Made by a program: the position numbers and the translations under genes. Under the pieces are notes generated by a model. That model was not told the origin of the DNA. It searched no databases and saw only the letters and a list, made by a program, of their open reading frames with translations. From a candidate division BRC1 bacterium HGW-BRC1-1 (GTDB taxonomy: Bacteria > Sumerlaeota > Sumerlaeia > Sumerlaeales > Sumerlaeaceae): a DNA stretch of 64,000 nt. Shown here piece by piece: positions 1 to 8,034 of this stretch (within the stretch, counting starts at the first letter, position 1; each line of letters begins with the position of its first letter). The stretch is from assembly GCA_002842095.1 (NCBI GenBank), contig PHCB01000007.1:248001-312000 (forward strand), given 5' to 3'.

Positions 1-704
1 CACGCATGGTTGAGCCGGAAGGGTTGGCCAAATCCGTGCGCATTTGTTTGTCGGTGGGAACGGCCCTGTCGACGCGGATTCATCGCGATTTCAGCCAGCA
101 CTTTGGCGTGCCGCTATGGCAAAGTTACGGCGCCAGCGAGGCGGGGCCTGTGTGTTTGAATCGCGACGGTGGCTCGTCCGGTGACCTCATGGATCTGGGC
201 GCTGTGTGCGATGGAGTTGTGGTGCGAATCGTGGACAGGGATGGAACCGATCTGCCCGACGGTGAGGAGGGCGAACTCGTTATAGAATCTCCGGCGGTGG
301 GGATGCGGTATGAGGGAAATCACGATGGCGCGTCTCGAATTTTGCCCGGCGTTTTTCACTCGGGTGATTTGGGGATTCGTGAAGGGGGCCGACTTCGTTT
401 CTCCGGGCGGCGCAAACTGCTAATCTCCGTGGCTGGAAATAAGGTGGACCCTCTGGAGGTGGAGGAAGTCCTGCGCCTTCATCCCGACGTGGCGGACGTT
501 GCGGTGGTGGCGGCCTCGGGCGAGGATGCTCGTGAGTGGGTAAAAGCGCTTGTGGTGTCACGCAAGCAACTGAGTGCATTAACGTTGATGGACTTTTGCG
601 CGCAAAAACTCGCTGCATATAAAGTGCCGCGAGTGATTGAGTTTCGAAGTGAGCTGCCTCGAAATTCCATGGGGAAGTTACAGAGGGATAAACTGAAACC
701 ATGA
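1..704 (+). CDS. AMP-dependent acyl/aryl ligase (ANL superfamily), 3' part
   Basis: This is the C-terminal part of an adenylate-forming enzyme; the reading frame is open to the left edge, so the start lies outside the window. The visible 234 or so residues carry the ANL signatures in order: YGASEAG (A5 adenine-binding), HSGDLG (A7), the hinge motif GRRKLLISVAGNKVDPLEVE (A8), and NSMGKLQRDKL near the end (A10, with the catalytic Lys in GK). Such enzymes activate a carboxylate as acyl-AMP and pass it to CoA or to a carrier protein. The stop overlaps the next start by 4 bp (ATGA), so it is translationally coupled to an acyltransferase-like gene. A role in building a lipid or polyketide-like molecule is inferred. 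The substrate cannot be read from the fragment. Confidence 0.88.
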   Translation, partial: RMVEPEGLAKSVRICLSVGTALSTRIHRDFSQHFGVPLWQSYGASEAGPVCLNRDGGSSGDLMDLGAVCDGVVVRIVDRDGTDLPDGEEGELVIESPAVGMRYEGNHDGASRILPGVFHSGDLGIREGGRLRFSGRRKLLISVAGNKVDPLEVEEVLRLHPDVADVAVVAASGEDAREWVKALVVSRKQLSALTLMDFCAQKLAAYKVPRVIEFRSELPRNSMGKLQRDKLKP

Positions 705-1609
705 AATTGAACCGGGTCCTGATATCTACTCCTGCATGGGCGAAGGTAATGCAGTGGCTTCCAGCGGGTATGTTGCCTTCACTTATTGGCGTCCAATCCC
801 GACTGGCATTGTTGAGTATGGGACGGAGTCGTCGCAGGAAGCTGAGGGCGTTTTTCGAACAGGTTCGCCTACGCACAGGGACGCATAAACCTGCCAAGGA
901 CTTATTGCTGGGGCATCTAAAGGCGGAAGGGTTAGGCCGCGCAGCCTTGGCCCGCGCTGTCCGTGCCCAGGGCACCGGCGACGATCCTCTGCTTCAGGTG
1001 GAGGGGATGGATCATGTGGCGTCATGTTTACTGCAAGGCAGGGGGTGCGTTCTGGGAGGATTGCATCTTGGCGCTGGTGCCCTGCCGGCGGCATATCTGG
1101 TTCGCCAGGGGATTCCAGTGGTCACGTTGCGGCGTCTCGAACTGAAGGACAAGTATGACCCTGATGAAGTGGAACCTCGTTTCTATGGAGCTGAACCACG
1201 GTGGATTTCAAACGATGAAAATCCCGCAGCACTCATGAAGGGCTGCCTCAAGGAGCTGTCAGCAGGCAAGATTGTTTCGTACCTTGTTGATGGTTCAATC
1301 GGCGAGCGGGGGGTGGTGGTCGATATTTTCAACACGCCGGTTTTCATGAGATCAGGAGCGCTGGACCTCGCGCGCCTGGCGAAGGTGCCCTTCTTTCCGG
1401 CCTTCGGATGTGTGGGCAAGGACAGGGTCACCATCAAATTTCATGAACCGATCAATCTTTCAGGTCCAGAAGACGTGAACGAAGCCATGGCCTTGGTCGG
1501 CAACCTTTACGAGGAATTCGTGCGAGAATATCCCACGAATTGTTCGCGTCGTCATGTTGATCAATACATCTTCGAAGGTCGCAAGGCCGCCATCCACGGC
1601 CCCCGATAA
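701..1609 (+). CDS. Lysophospholipid acyltransferase-family protein (LpxL/HtrB-like)
   Basis: A 302-residue protein resembling the LpxL/HtrB acyltransferases that transfer acyl chains to lipid A or related lipids at the inner membrane. The block GGLHLGAGALPAAYLV (around residue 120) sits where the catalytic H-x4-D/E motif belongs. The stretch SYLVDGSIGERGVVVDIF, followed by a hydrophobic PFFPAFG segment, matches the conserved middle of the family. The usual acid five residues after the His is not visible (Ala is there), so activity or alignment is uncertain. It overlaps the upstream ligase by 4 bp, suggesting activation and transfer of an acyl group in one pathway, perhaps the end of an aryl-polyene or lipid gene cluster extending to the left. 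It converges on ftsK with a 36-bp gap. Confidence 0.72.
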   Translation: MKLNRVLISTPAWAKVMQWLPAGMLPSLIGVQSRLALLSMGRSRRRKLRAFFEQVRLRTGTHKPAKDLLLGHLKAEGLGRAALARAVRAQGTGDDPLLQVEGMDHVASCLLQGRGCVLGGLHLGAGALPAAYLVRQGIPVVTLRRLELKDKYDPDEVEPRFYGAEPRWISNDENPAALMKGCLKELSAGKIVSYLVDGSIGERGVVVDIFNTPVFMRSGALDLARLAKVPFFPAFGCVGKDRVTIKFHEPINLSGPEDVNEAMALVGNLYEEFVREYPTNCSRRHVDQYIFEGRKAAIHGPR

Positions 1610-1645
1610 AAGCGGCCTATTCCGGAGCCTGTGCCTGCGGAGAGA

Positions 1646-4258
1646 TCAAAAGCCTTCTTCTTCCTGTTCGGCCAGTTGGGCGAGATATTCCTCGGGGTCC
1701 ACGAGGATGTCGCGCACCTTGCTGCCGATGCTCGGCCCCACGATGCCCGCTTCCTCCACCATGTCCATCACGCGACCGGCGCGTGCGAAGCCAATTTTCA
1801 AGCGCCGCTGCAACATACTGACGCTGGCCTTCTTGTGGGTGAGGATGAGCTTGATGGCCTGCATGAGCAGTTGCTGATCGATGGCCTCGCCGTCTTCCAG
1901 AGCGGCCTGCGCCAGAGTGGTTTCTTCCGTCGTGCGCCGTTGCTGGACGAAGCTGTAATCTGAACTGTCGCCATCTTCATCCGACATCGCGACCAGCGAA
2001 TCATCGGCGTCGATGCCATTCATGCGCAGAGATCCGTCGTTCAGCGCCGCTGCATTCTTGGCACCACCGAAGTCTTCTTTTTCATAGGTCACTCGTTGTT
2101 GCCCGCGAACAAATTCTGCGATGCGCTCCACCTCGGCATCACTGAGGAAGCAGCCCTGCAGGCGGATGGGTTTCGGCACACCGCTGGGGGAAAACAACAT
2201 GTCGCCCCGGCCCAGCAATGCTTCTGCGCCGTTGCTGTCCAGAATGGTGCGCGAGTCGACTTTGCTGGAGACCTTGAACGCCACCCGGCTGGGGAAGTTC
2301 GCTTTGATGATGCCGGTGATGACGTTGACCGACGGACGCTGCGTGGCAATGATCAGATGCATTCCCACTGCACGCGACATTTGCGCCAGCCGAATGATGC
2401 TCTCCTCAACTTCGTTGCGGGCGATGATCATGAGGTCAGCCAGTTCGTCGATAACGATGACGATGTGCGGCATGTATTCGAGGCTGCGACCGATGGCCTT
2501 GCGGGGCGGTTCCTTGCTGTCCACGATGGCATTGTATCCATCGATGTTGCGCACGCCCAGCGCTTCCAGTCGCTTGTAGCGATCTTCCATCTGCTCGATG
2601 GCCCAGTTGAGCGCTGCGGCAGCCTTGCGCGGTTCGCACACTACCGGCGCCAGAAGATGCGGAATGTCTCGGTATACATTAAGCTCCACCCGCTTCGGGT
2701 CCACCATGATGAACTTCACCTTGTCGGGCGTCATCCGGTAAAGGATCGAGCAGATGATGGCGTTGAGGGAAACACTCTTGCCCGAGCCCGTGGTGCCGGC
2801 GATGAGCAGGTGGGGCATTTTGGCGAGATCGCAAATGTAAGGTTCGCCGGAAATGGTTTTGCCCAGGGCGAAGGCGAGGGGGGAGGGGTGCTTGAGGAAG
2901 GCGGGAGCCTCGATGATTTCCCGCATCATGACCGGCGTGGGGCGGCTGTTGGGGATTTCCAGGCCGACGGCGGCTTTGCCGGGGATGGGAGCGATGATGC
3001 GAACGCTCTCCGCTTCGACACACATGGCGATGTCGTTTTCCAGCGAAACGATGCGTGCCACCTTGACCCCGGGGGCCGGTTGAATCTCGAAACGGGTAAC
3101 TGTCGGGCCTTGCGTAACCTGCGTAACGGCCGCACTGATGCCGAAATCGCGCAGCGTGCTTTCAAGGCGTAGGGAGAGCGTTTCAATCTCTTCGTGAGAC
3201 ATGAGATTGTCCACGCGGGCGACTTCGTTGAGGAGGGAATTATCGGGCAGATCATAATGCGCCGGGGGAAGGAACGAGAACTGCTCGCTCTGCAAGGCGC
3301 TTTCTTCGGCCAGATCCACCAGATCTGTGGCAAGGCTGATCGAATGCATGCCGTGGGGCGTGAGCACAGAACTCATCACGGGAGGTTGAGCATGGGGCGC
3401 CTGGCGGCGGCGGGGAGCAGATTCACTGGTCTGAAGTACGCTGATGACGTCATCGTCAAAATCGTGGGGAGATGTTTCTTCCTGCGGAGCGAACTGTGCC
3501 GCAACCCTGACATGCTGTTTGGGCGCCAGCGAAGCCAGACTCTGACCGGAGAAAGCGTTGCTGACGATGTCCATTTCTTCCATGCGTTCTTCATCGAAAT
3601 CCTCCGGAGCCTCCAGGGGAAGGCGGCGAAGCGAATCAAAAAAAGTGTTGAAGGCGGAAGAGCGCCAGAAGGCGAGACGGTGTGCCCAGTGGCGGGGGTG
3701 AATGGCGCGTGCGCCACGCAGAGAATAGGCCAGCACCGTGCGCAGATGGGTATCTGTAACAAGCAGGGCCGCAATGGTCAGCAGACTGAAAAGGAACAGG
3801 TACGAACCCGCAACGCCAAGGTAGCCCGTCAGATAAAGGCACTTTTGATGCATGAGGAAGTTCCCCAAAGCCCCTCCGACCCGGAAGCCATCATGGGTAC
3901 GCAGGTCCACGTTGGCGTAGGGCATGGCGACCAGGGCGCACAACCCCAGGATGATCAGGAAAAGCCCTGTAGTCCGGGCTCGAAGTTGAGACAGGGTTTG
4001 CCCGCGCAGCACCATCAGGCCGCCACCAAAGATGGTGAAGGGCACAAAGTGAGCGACATATTTGCCCACCAGAAAGGTGAGGCTGGAATAGATGAAGGAG
4101 CCAAGGCGGCCAATGAGATTCTCCCCACCATTTTCGGATATGAGAGAAAGAAAAACCAGCACCCCCAGAAGGATGACGAGAATCGAGCTTATCTCGGATA
4201 CGGTTTCTCTGCGAAGACCAAGCGGGCGCGCAATGGCGCTACCTTCAGATCGCATCAT
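1646..4258 (-). CDS. ftsK: DNA translocase FtsK/SpoIIIE family
   Basis: An 870-residue DNA pump that segregates chromosome dimers at the division septum. The N-terminus has about four membrane segments (residues 20-180), followed by an acidic, low-complexity linker. The motor has Walker A GTTGSGKS (about residue 488) and Walker B HIVIVIDELADLM (about residue 606). The C-terminal 65 residues contain the winged-helix gamma domain (LLMQAIKLILTHKKASVSML, then RAGRVMDMVEEAGIVGP) that reads polar KOPS sites and contacts XerD. Length and order fit a complete FtsK. The start is the first of two adjacent ATG codons. It stands alone, facing the acyltransferase gene on the other strand. Confidence 0.96.
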   Translation of the reverse strand: MMRSEGSAIARPLGLRRETVSEISSILVILLGVLVFLSLISENGGENLIGRLGSFIYSSLTFLVGKYVAHFVPFTIFGGGLMVLRGQTLSQLRARTTGLFLIILGLCALVAMPYANVDLRTHDGFRVGGALGNFLMHQKCLYLTGYLGVAGSYLFLFSLLTIAALLVTDTHLRTVLAYSLRGARAIHPRHWAHRLAFWRSSAFNTFFDSLRRLPLEAPEDFDEERMEEMDIVSNAFSGQSLASLAPKQHVRVAAQFAPQEETSPHDFDDDVISVLQTSESAPRRRQAPHAQPPVMSSVLTPHGMHSISLATDLVDLAEESALQSEQFSFLPPAHYDLPDNSLLNEVARVDNLMSHEEIETLSLRLESTLRDFGISAAVTQVTQGPTVTRFEIQPAPGVKVARIVSLENDIAMCVEAESVRIIAPIPGKAAVGLEIPNSRPTPVMMREIIEAPAFLKHPSPLAFALGKTISGEPYICDLAKMPHLLIAGTTGSGKSVSLNAIICSILYRMTPDKVKFIMVDPKRVELNVYRDIPHLLAPVVCEPRKAAAALNWAIEQMEDRYKRLEALGVRNIDGYNAIVDSKEPPRKAIGRSLEYMPHIVIVIDELADLMIIARNEVEESIIRLAQMSRAVGMHLIIATQRPSVNVITGIIKANFPSRVAFKVSSKVDSRTILDSNGAEALLGRGDMLFSPSGVPKPIRLQGCFLSDAEVERIAEFVRGQQRVTYEKEDFGGAKNAAALNDGSLRMNGIDADDSLVAMSDEDGDSSDYSFVQQRRTTEETTLAQAALEDGEAIDQQLLMQAIKLILTHKKASVSMLQRRLKIGFARAGRVMDMVEEAGIVGPSIGSKVRDILVDPEEYLAQLAEQEEEGF

Positions 4259-4481
4259 AGCTGAACCCTCAACTGATCAACATTATCAGGTCGCTCCAGA
4301 GAAGCTTCCTGCATTCCACGGGCGCCCCGAAGAGCAACTCTTCGAGGCGAGGTTCGATATGCAACGTCGGCATGAAGGAAGGACGAGGGGGTTTTGTCAA
4401 TGGTGACTTTGCAGATTATTGCACAAACCACGAAAAAAGCCGAATAATGGCAAGCGCAACTATTGCGGGGTTCTTGATCAG

Positions 4482-4507
4482 TCCTATAAGTCCCATAAGT
4501 CCCATAG
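4482..4507. repeat. Short direct repeat of TAAGTCCCA type
   Basis: Three tandem near-copies of a 9-bp unit (TCCTATAAG, TCCCATAAG, TCCCATAGA) lie in the otherwise empty 550-bp gap between the ftsK start and the decayed gene at 4810. The rest of the gap holds no convincing gene, apart from the composite repeat at 4603-4725. Confidence 0.5.
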
Positions 4508-4602
4508 AGTTAATCGTCGGTTATTTGTGGAGCCGGTAATTGCAAAAGCAAGAGACTCTCCGGTTTCAAACTAAGAGCCGCGAAAATTGGGCAACCACAG
4601 GG

Positions 4603-4725
4603 CGAAGGGGGCTAAGGCGATCAGGCGGAAGATGGAGAACGCCCGCAACAGTCTGGTTGAGGGACACGAATTAGGGGTCCAAGTATCTCCCCTTCCTGAC
4701 AGGGGCGGGAGCATTCCTGCCCCCG
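4603..4725 (+). repeat. Composite dispersed repeat, copy A, ending in a REP-like hairpin
   Basis: About 120 bp shared with 10379-10514: both begin GAAGGGGGCT(A/T)AGGCGATCAGG, share GATGGAGAAC and GTTGAGGGA(C/T)ACGAATT, and end in the hairpin GCATTCCTGCCCCCG. The hairpin part (4695-4725) recurs alone at 18002, 23511, 36052, 37746 and 51496. No coding capacity is visible. Confidence 0.75.
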
Positions 4726-4809
4726 TAATCGTTCCAGCGCCTGTCAACGTTTTCCCGTGCATTTGCGTCTATCACCGAGACGGGTGATATCAATAAGGGA
4801 GGCGCGCCT

Positions 4810-4945
4810 ATGAACGAGAAATCGCCGGGAAAACGAAAGCTGAAATGGTGTTTCATCACACTGCTCGTGCTTGTAGTGGTTCCGTACGGACAGCGAACCT
4901 ATTTGCGCAGCAGGATGTCGCCGGATCAGATCGCGCTTATCGGCG
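4810..4945 (+). pseudogene. 5' remnant of a paralogue of the 18114-19508 membrane-protein gene
   Basis: The first 45 or so residues match the start of the intact gene at 18114 (here LKWCFITLLVLVVVPYGQRT and YLRSRMSPDQIALI; there LKWIIVLLL, VVVPYCMRSYVRSRLSPNELAVI). The similarity extends upstream through the promoter region (GATATCA, then GGAG/GGAGG, then ATG) into the REP-like hairpin. It stops abruptly near 4945 and the frame then runs into unrelated DNA. The matching 3' end of the same gene lies at 10180-10297 on the same strand, so a paralogue has been split and its middle replaced by the hydrogenase segment. Confidence 0.75.
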
Positions 4946-5000
4946 TCATCCAGCCATGCTCGACCCCCTCGGGCTGGACGCCCCGCCCGCGACTTCTTTA

Positions 5001-5453
5001 TCAGGCCCAGTCTGCGACGATGCGCCTCGCCTCGGCGAGCATCTGCTCCAGCGCGCGCCCGACAGTCGGGGAGAGTTCGAGTCCGTAGTCAATCACTTCG
5101 GGCTCTACGCCGATGACCTTGAGATGTGGGCGTGCCTCGGGTGCCATCATGGCGAGCGTGTTGAGAATTCCCATCTCGTGCACAGATGTGTAGGGTTGGT
5201 CGCGCCGCTCACCGCGGGCGTCGAACACATACACCGTGCCAGGCGCGCCGCCGGCATGCACGGCGTCGAGGGCGATTATCCTGTCCGCCGCTTCGAGCAG
5301 GTGCAGGGCCGACAGTATGGCCGTGCCGACCTCGACCACGAGTGCACCCGGCGGCGGGTCGTGCATCAGCGCTCTGGCGGCATGAATACCCACGCCGTCG
5401 TCGCACAGGAGCAGGTTGCCGAGTCCCACGACAAGCACCCTGTGATCCTCCAT
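5001..5453 (-). CDS. [NiFe]-hydrogenase maturation endopeptidase (M52 family)
   Basis: This endoprotease removes the C-terminal extension of the hydrogenase large subunit once nickel is inserted. The N-terminal signature GLGNLLLCDDGVGIH contains the first Ni-coordinating acid (Asp here, Glu in HybD). ALDAVHAGG carries the second Asp and SVHEMGI the His ligand. I chose the ATG giving MEDHRVLVVGLGN because family members begin only a few residues before this motif. The frame is open upstream to 5603, and an ATG at 5543, overlapping the large-subunit stop, would add 30 residues. About 150 residues is normal for the family. It lies downstream of the large subunit in the same direction, consistent with one operon. 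Confidence 0.9.
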   Translation of the reverse strand: MEDHRVLVVGLGNLLLCDDGVGIHAARALMHDPPPGALVVEVGTAILSALHLLEAADRIIALDAVHAGGAPGTVYVFDARGERRDQPYTSVHEMGILNTLAMMAPEARPHLKVIGVEPEVIDYGLELSPTVGRALEQMLAEARRIVADWA

Positions 5454-5532
5454 GGGGTTTCGGGTTAAGTCCTCGTTCAGATCGACGGCGTGGGCGGGGT
5501 GTTCACCGCCCACGCCGCCGATCCGGGTCAGG

Positions 5533-7035
5533 TCAGTGTTCATGTGTGTGGTCGTGGGCCTGTCCGTGCGGGTGCGCGTGTCCGGGTTCCTGGTCACCTC
5601 CATGGTAGTGCCCGAGGGCGAAGACCTTTGTCTCCTCGTCCGGGCGCATCACATGGACGGCACAGTCAAGGCACGGGTCGAAGGAGTGGATGACGCGCAT
5701 CACCTCCACCGGCTTGTCGGGGTTCTCCACGGGTGTTCCCATCAGTGCCTGCTCGAGAGGGCCCGGTACGCTCTGGCTGTCGCGGGGCGAACAGTTCCAG
5801 CATGACGGCGTGATCACCTGGTAGCGCGCGATTTTTGAACTCACGATCTGCAGCCAGTGGCCAAGTGCGCCCCGTGGCGCCTCGGTCAAGCCGTTGGTTG
5901 TCGCGCTTGCAGGAACCGTGTACGGGGTGATCGTGCTTCCGGAAGGAGTAACCTGGTCGATCCAGCCCTGCATGGACTCGGCGATTTTCAACGTCTCAAG
6001 TGCTCGTGCGCGAAGCCGGTCGTTCACCGACACGCCGTGCCGGTAATCGCCCCTGACCCACATGCGAGACAACGGCCCGCACTCATAGGGCTGGCCGCCG
6101 TAGCGCGGTGCCTTCAGCCAGGAGTATGCGTTGTCCTTGGGATATTGTGGTGTGGTGGTCCCGGATGCCGGGTTCACGTTGTTGGTGGAGTCGGCGTACC
6201 AGGAATAGGTCACATGCTCGGTGATCTGATTGATGTCCACCGACTGGATCGTCTTGGATTTTCCCGCAGTGCGGCCCATGGGGAAGAGCTTGTTGCCCGC
6301 ACCGTCCACTTCAAAGACGCCGAACGCCAGCAGGTTGCCGGGGCCGGAGCCGATCGAGAAGTAGTCGTTGTAGGTGGACGCCACAAGTTCCGTGTCGGGG
6401 ATGAGAGTGTCGCGGATGAAAGGAATCAACTGGTTCAGGTAGGCCTTGAACGCGTCGATGCGTGCCTGTCGCGGCGTGGTGGTGATGCCGCCAGGCATCA
6501 GCGCCGGTGGGTGCGGCATGCGACCGCCGAACAGCGCGGCGGCCTCGTGTGCTTTTCGCCGCATGACCACAGCCTGCACATAGTGGCTGATCAGCTTCTG
6601 CGTCGTGGCGCTGTCAAAGCGGCGGTCAATGCTCCAGTTTGGCTGCCATGGCGGCATTGCGGGACCATCTATGTAGTCGGGCAGCGCGAGCAGGTAGAAG
6701 TGCAGGATGTGAGAATCGAGGAAGTTGGCGCCATTGACGAGATTGCGCAGCAGCCTTCCATTGTTGGGAAGCGCGACATTGCACGCCTTGTCCAGCGCCA
6801 GGACTGCCGCAGTGGAATGGGCCACGGGGCACACTCCGCAGATTCTTTCGGTGATGTGCTGGGCGTCCTCCGGGGCCCGGTTCACGAGTATCTGCTCAAA
6901 GCCGCGGAAAAGTGTTCCAGTTGCCCAGGCGTCGACCACCTGCTGGACGCCGTTCACGGTGTCCACTTTCACTTCGATCTTCATGTGTCCCTCGATCCGG
7001 CTGACCGGGTCGATGGATGCGATGACTACAGGCAT
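5533..7035 (-). CDS. [NiFe]-hydrogenase large (catalytic) subunit
   Basis: The 500-residue nickel-iron subunit that oxidises or produces H2. The N-terminal L1 motif RICGVCPVAH and the C-terminal L2 motif DPCLDCAVH supply the four cysteines that hold the active site. DPVSRIEGH is the usual group 1 opening. Cleavage after the His of L2 would release a 39-residue tail containing nine His, alternating as HAHPHG and HDHTHEH. That is long and unusually His-rich compared with the 15-25 residue tails I know. It lies 29 bp after the small-subunit gene and before the protease gene. No hyp accessory genes or cytochrome b partner are in the window, so these must be encoded elsewhere or be dispensable. 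Confidence 0.96.
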   Translation of the reverse strand: MPVVIASIDPVSRIEGHMKIEVKVDTVNGVQQVVDAWATGTLFRGFEQILVNRAPEDAQHITERICGVCPVAHSTAAVLALDKACNVALPNNGRLLRNLVNGANFLDSHILHFYLLALPDYIDGPAMPPWQPNWSIDRRFDSATTQKLISHYVQAVVMRRKAHEAAALFGGRMPHPPALMPGGITTTPRQARIDAFKAYLNQLIPFIRDTLIPDTELVASTYNDYFSIGSGPGNLLAFGVFEVDGAGNKLFPMGRTAGKSKTIQSVDINQITEHVTYSWYADSTNNVNPASGTTTPQYPKDNAYSWLKAPRYGGQPYECGPLSRMWVRGDYRHGVSVNDRLRARALETLKIAESMQGWIDQVTPSGSTITPYTVPASATTNGLTEAPRGALGHWLQIVSSKIARYQVITPSCWNCSPRDSQSVPGPLEQALMGTPVENPDKPVEVMRVIHSFDPCLDCAVHVMRPDEETKVFALGHYHGGDQEPGHAHPHGQAHDHTHEH

Positions 7036-7064
7036 TTTAGTACGCTCCTTTCATGGGGGGCGGG

Positions 7065-7940
7065 TCAGTCTTTGATGATCGGCGAGTAGGGGAAGCCGGT
7101 TCCGGTGCAGTTGATGCAGGCAATGTTAGCGTCGACGCACCAGTTCTGGCCGTTGTTCCATTTCACCGTCGGGCAGTTGGCGTAGGCCTCGGGACCGCGG
7201 CATCCGAGATCTTCCATGCAGCGGTTGTCCTGGCCCCAGAACGACGCGTCTCTCGCCTCGCGCCGGGGACAGATTGAGTGCACTCTGGTGCCGTAGAGCG
7301 CCGTGGGCCGGCCATTGCTGTCCACTGCGATGGTGTTGCCGAGCAGCACCTGGGTGATCGCCCAGACCGTCCAGTCTGGATGGGCGGGGCAGCCAGCGAT
7401 GTTGAGGGTGGTCTTGCCGGTTGCCTGGCTCACGCGCACGGCCCCGGACGGATTCGGAGCTGCTGCCTGGATGCCCCCGAAGCACGCGCACTGGCCGACG
7501 CAGATGATCTTTGCCGCACGGCTGGCGAAGTCCTGAACCACTTGCTGGTGGGTGTACTCGACGCCTTTGTATGTCCACTGTACGCAGCAGTGGCCGCCGA
7601 ATGCGGTGGGCACGGCGCCTTCGCACACCAGCACGAAGTTCTTTGCCTGTTTCGCCAGGGCCACGGCCGTGTCTCCGGACGGGCCCATCGAGGTGACATG
7701 GTACGCGAGGTTAATCACATTGATGAGCACCTCGGCGGCGTTAGTGGGTGCGGCCGACTGCACAAAGTCCAGGAACGAAATGGTGCATCCGGTGCAGGAA
7801 CTGCCCTGCAGCCAGACCACGGTTGGTGCCGTGGGGCTTGCCAGCGCACGCCCCAACATCCCCAGATCCGAAATGGTCATTCCCAGGATCGCCGCGTGGG
7901 CGGCGGCATACTGGAGGAATTGACGACGACTTACATTCAT
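7065..7940 (-). CDS. [NiFe]-hydrogenase small subunit with Tat signal
   Basis: A 291-residue iron-sulfur subunit that wires the catalytic subunit to its electron acceptor. The start MNVSRRQFLQ is a twin-arginine signal followed by a hydrophobic stretch ending near ALASP, so the folded dimer is exported. SSCTGCTISFL, CVGQCACFGG and GCPAHPDW supply the proximal cluster ligands. VHSICPRR, RCMEDLGC, ANCP and WCVDANIACINC supply the distal and medial clusters. There is no C-terminal membrane anchor, so the enzyme should be soluble in the periplasm, or attached through an unknown partner. A strong ribosome site (AAGGAG) precedes the start. It is the first gene of the hydrogenase operon. Confidence 0.95.
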   Translation of the reverse strand: MNVSRRQFLQYAAAHAAILGMTISDLGMLGRALASPTAPTVVWLQGSSCTGCTISFLDFVQSAAPTNAAEVLINVINLAYHVTSMGPSGDTAVALAKQAKNFVLVCEGAVPTAFGGHCCVQWTYKGVEYTHQQVVQDFASRAAKIICVGQCACFGGIQAAAPNPSGAVRVSQATGKTTLNIAGCPAHPDWTVWAITQVLLGNTIAVDSNGRPTALYGTRVHSICPRREARDASFWGQDNRCMEDLGCRGPEAYANCPTVKWNNGQNWCVDANIACINCTGTGFPYSPIIKD

Positions 7941-8034
7941 TCTTCTTATCTCCTTGAGATGCCAGCTGCGCGTCCCCGGCGGATGCGCGCATCGGTACGG
8001 TACGTGGCAGTCACCCCGACTGCCGCTCTGTAGT

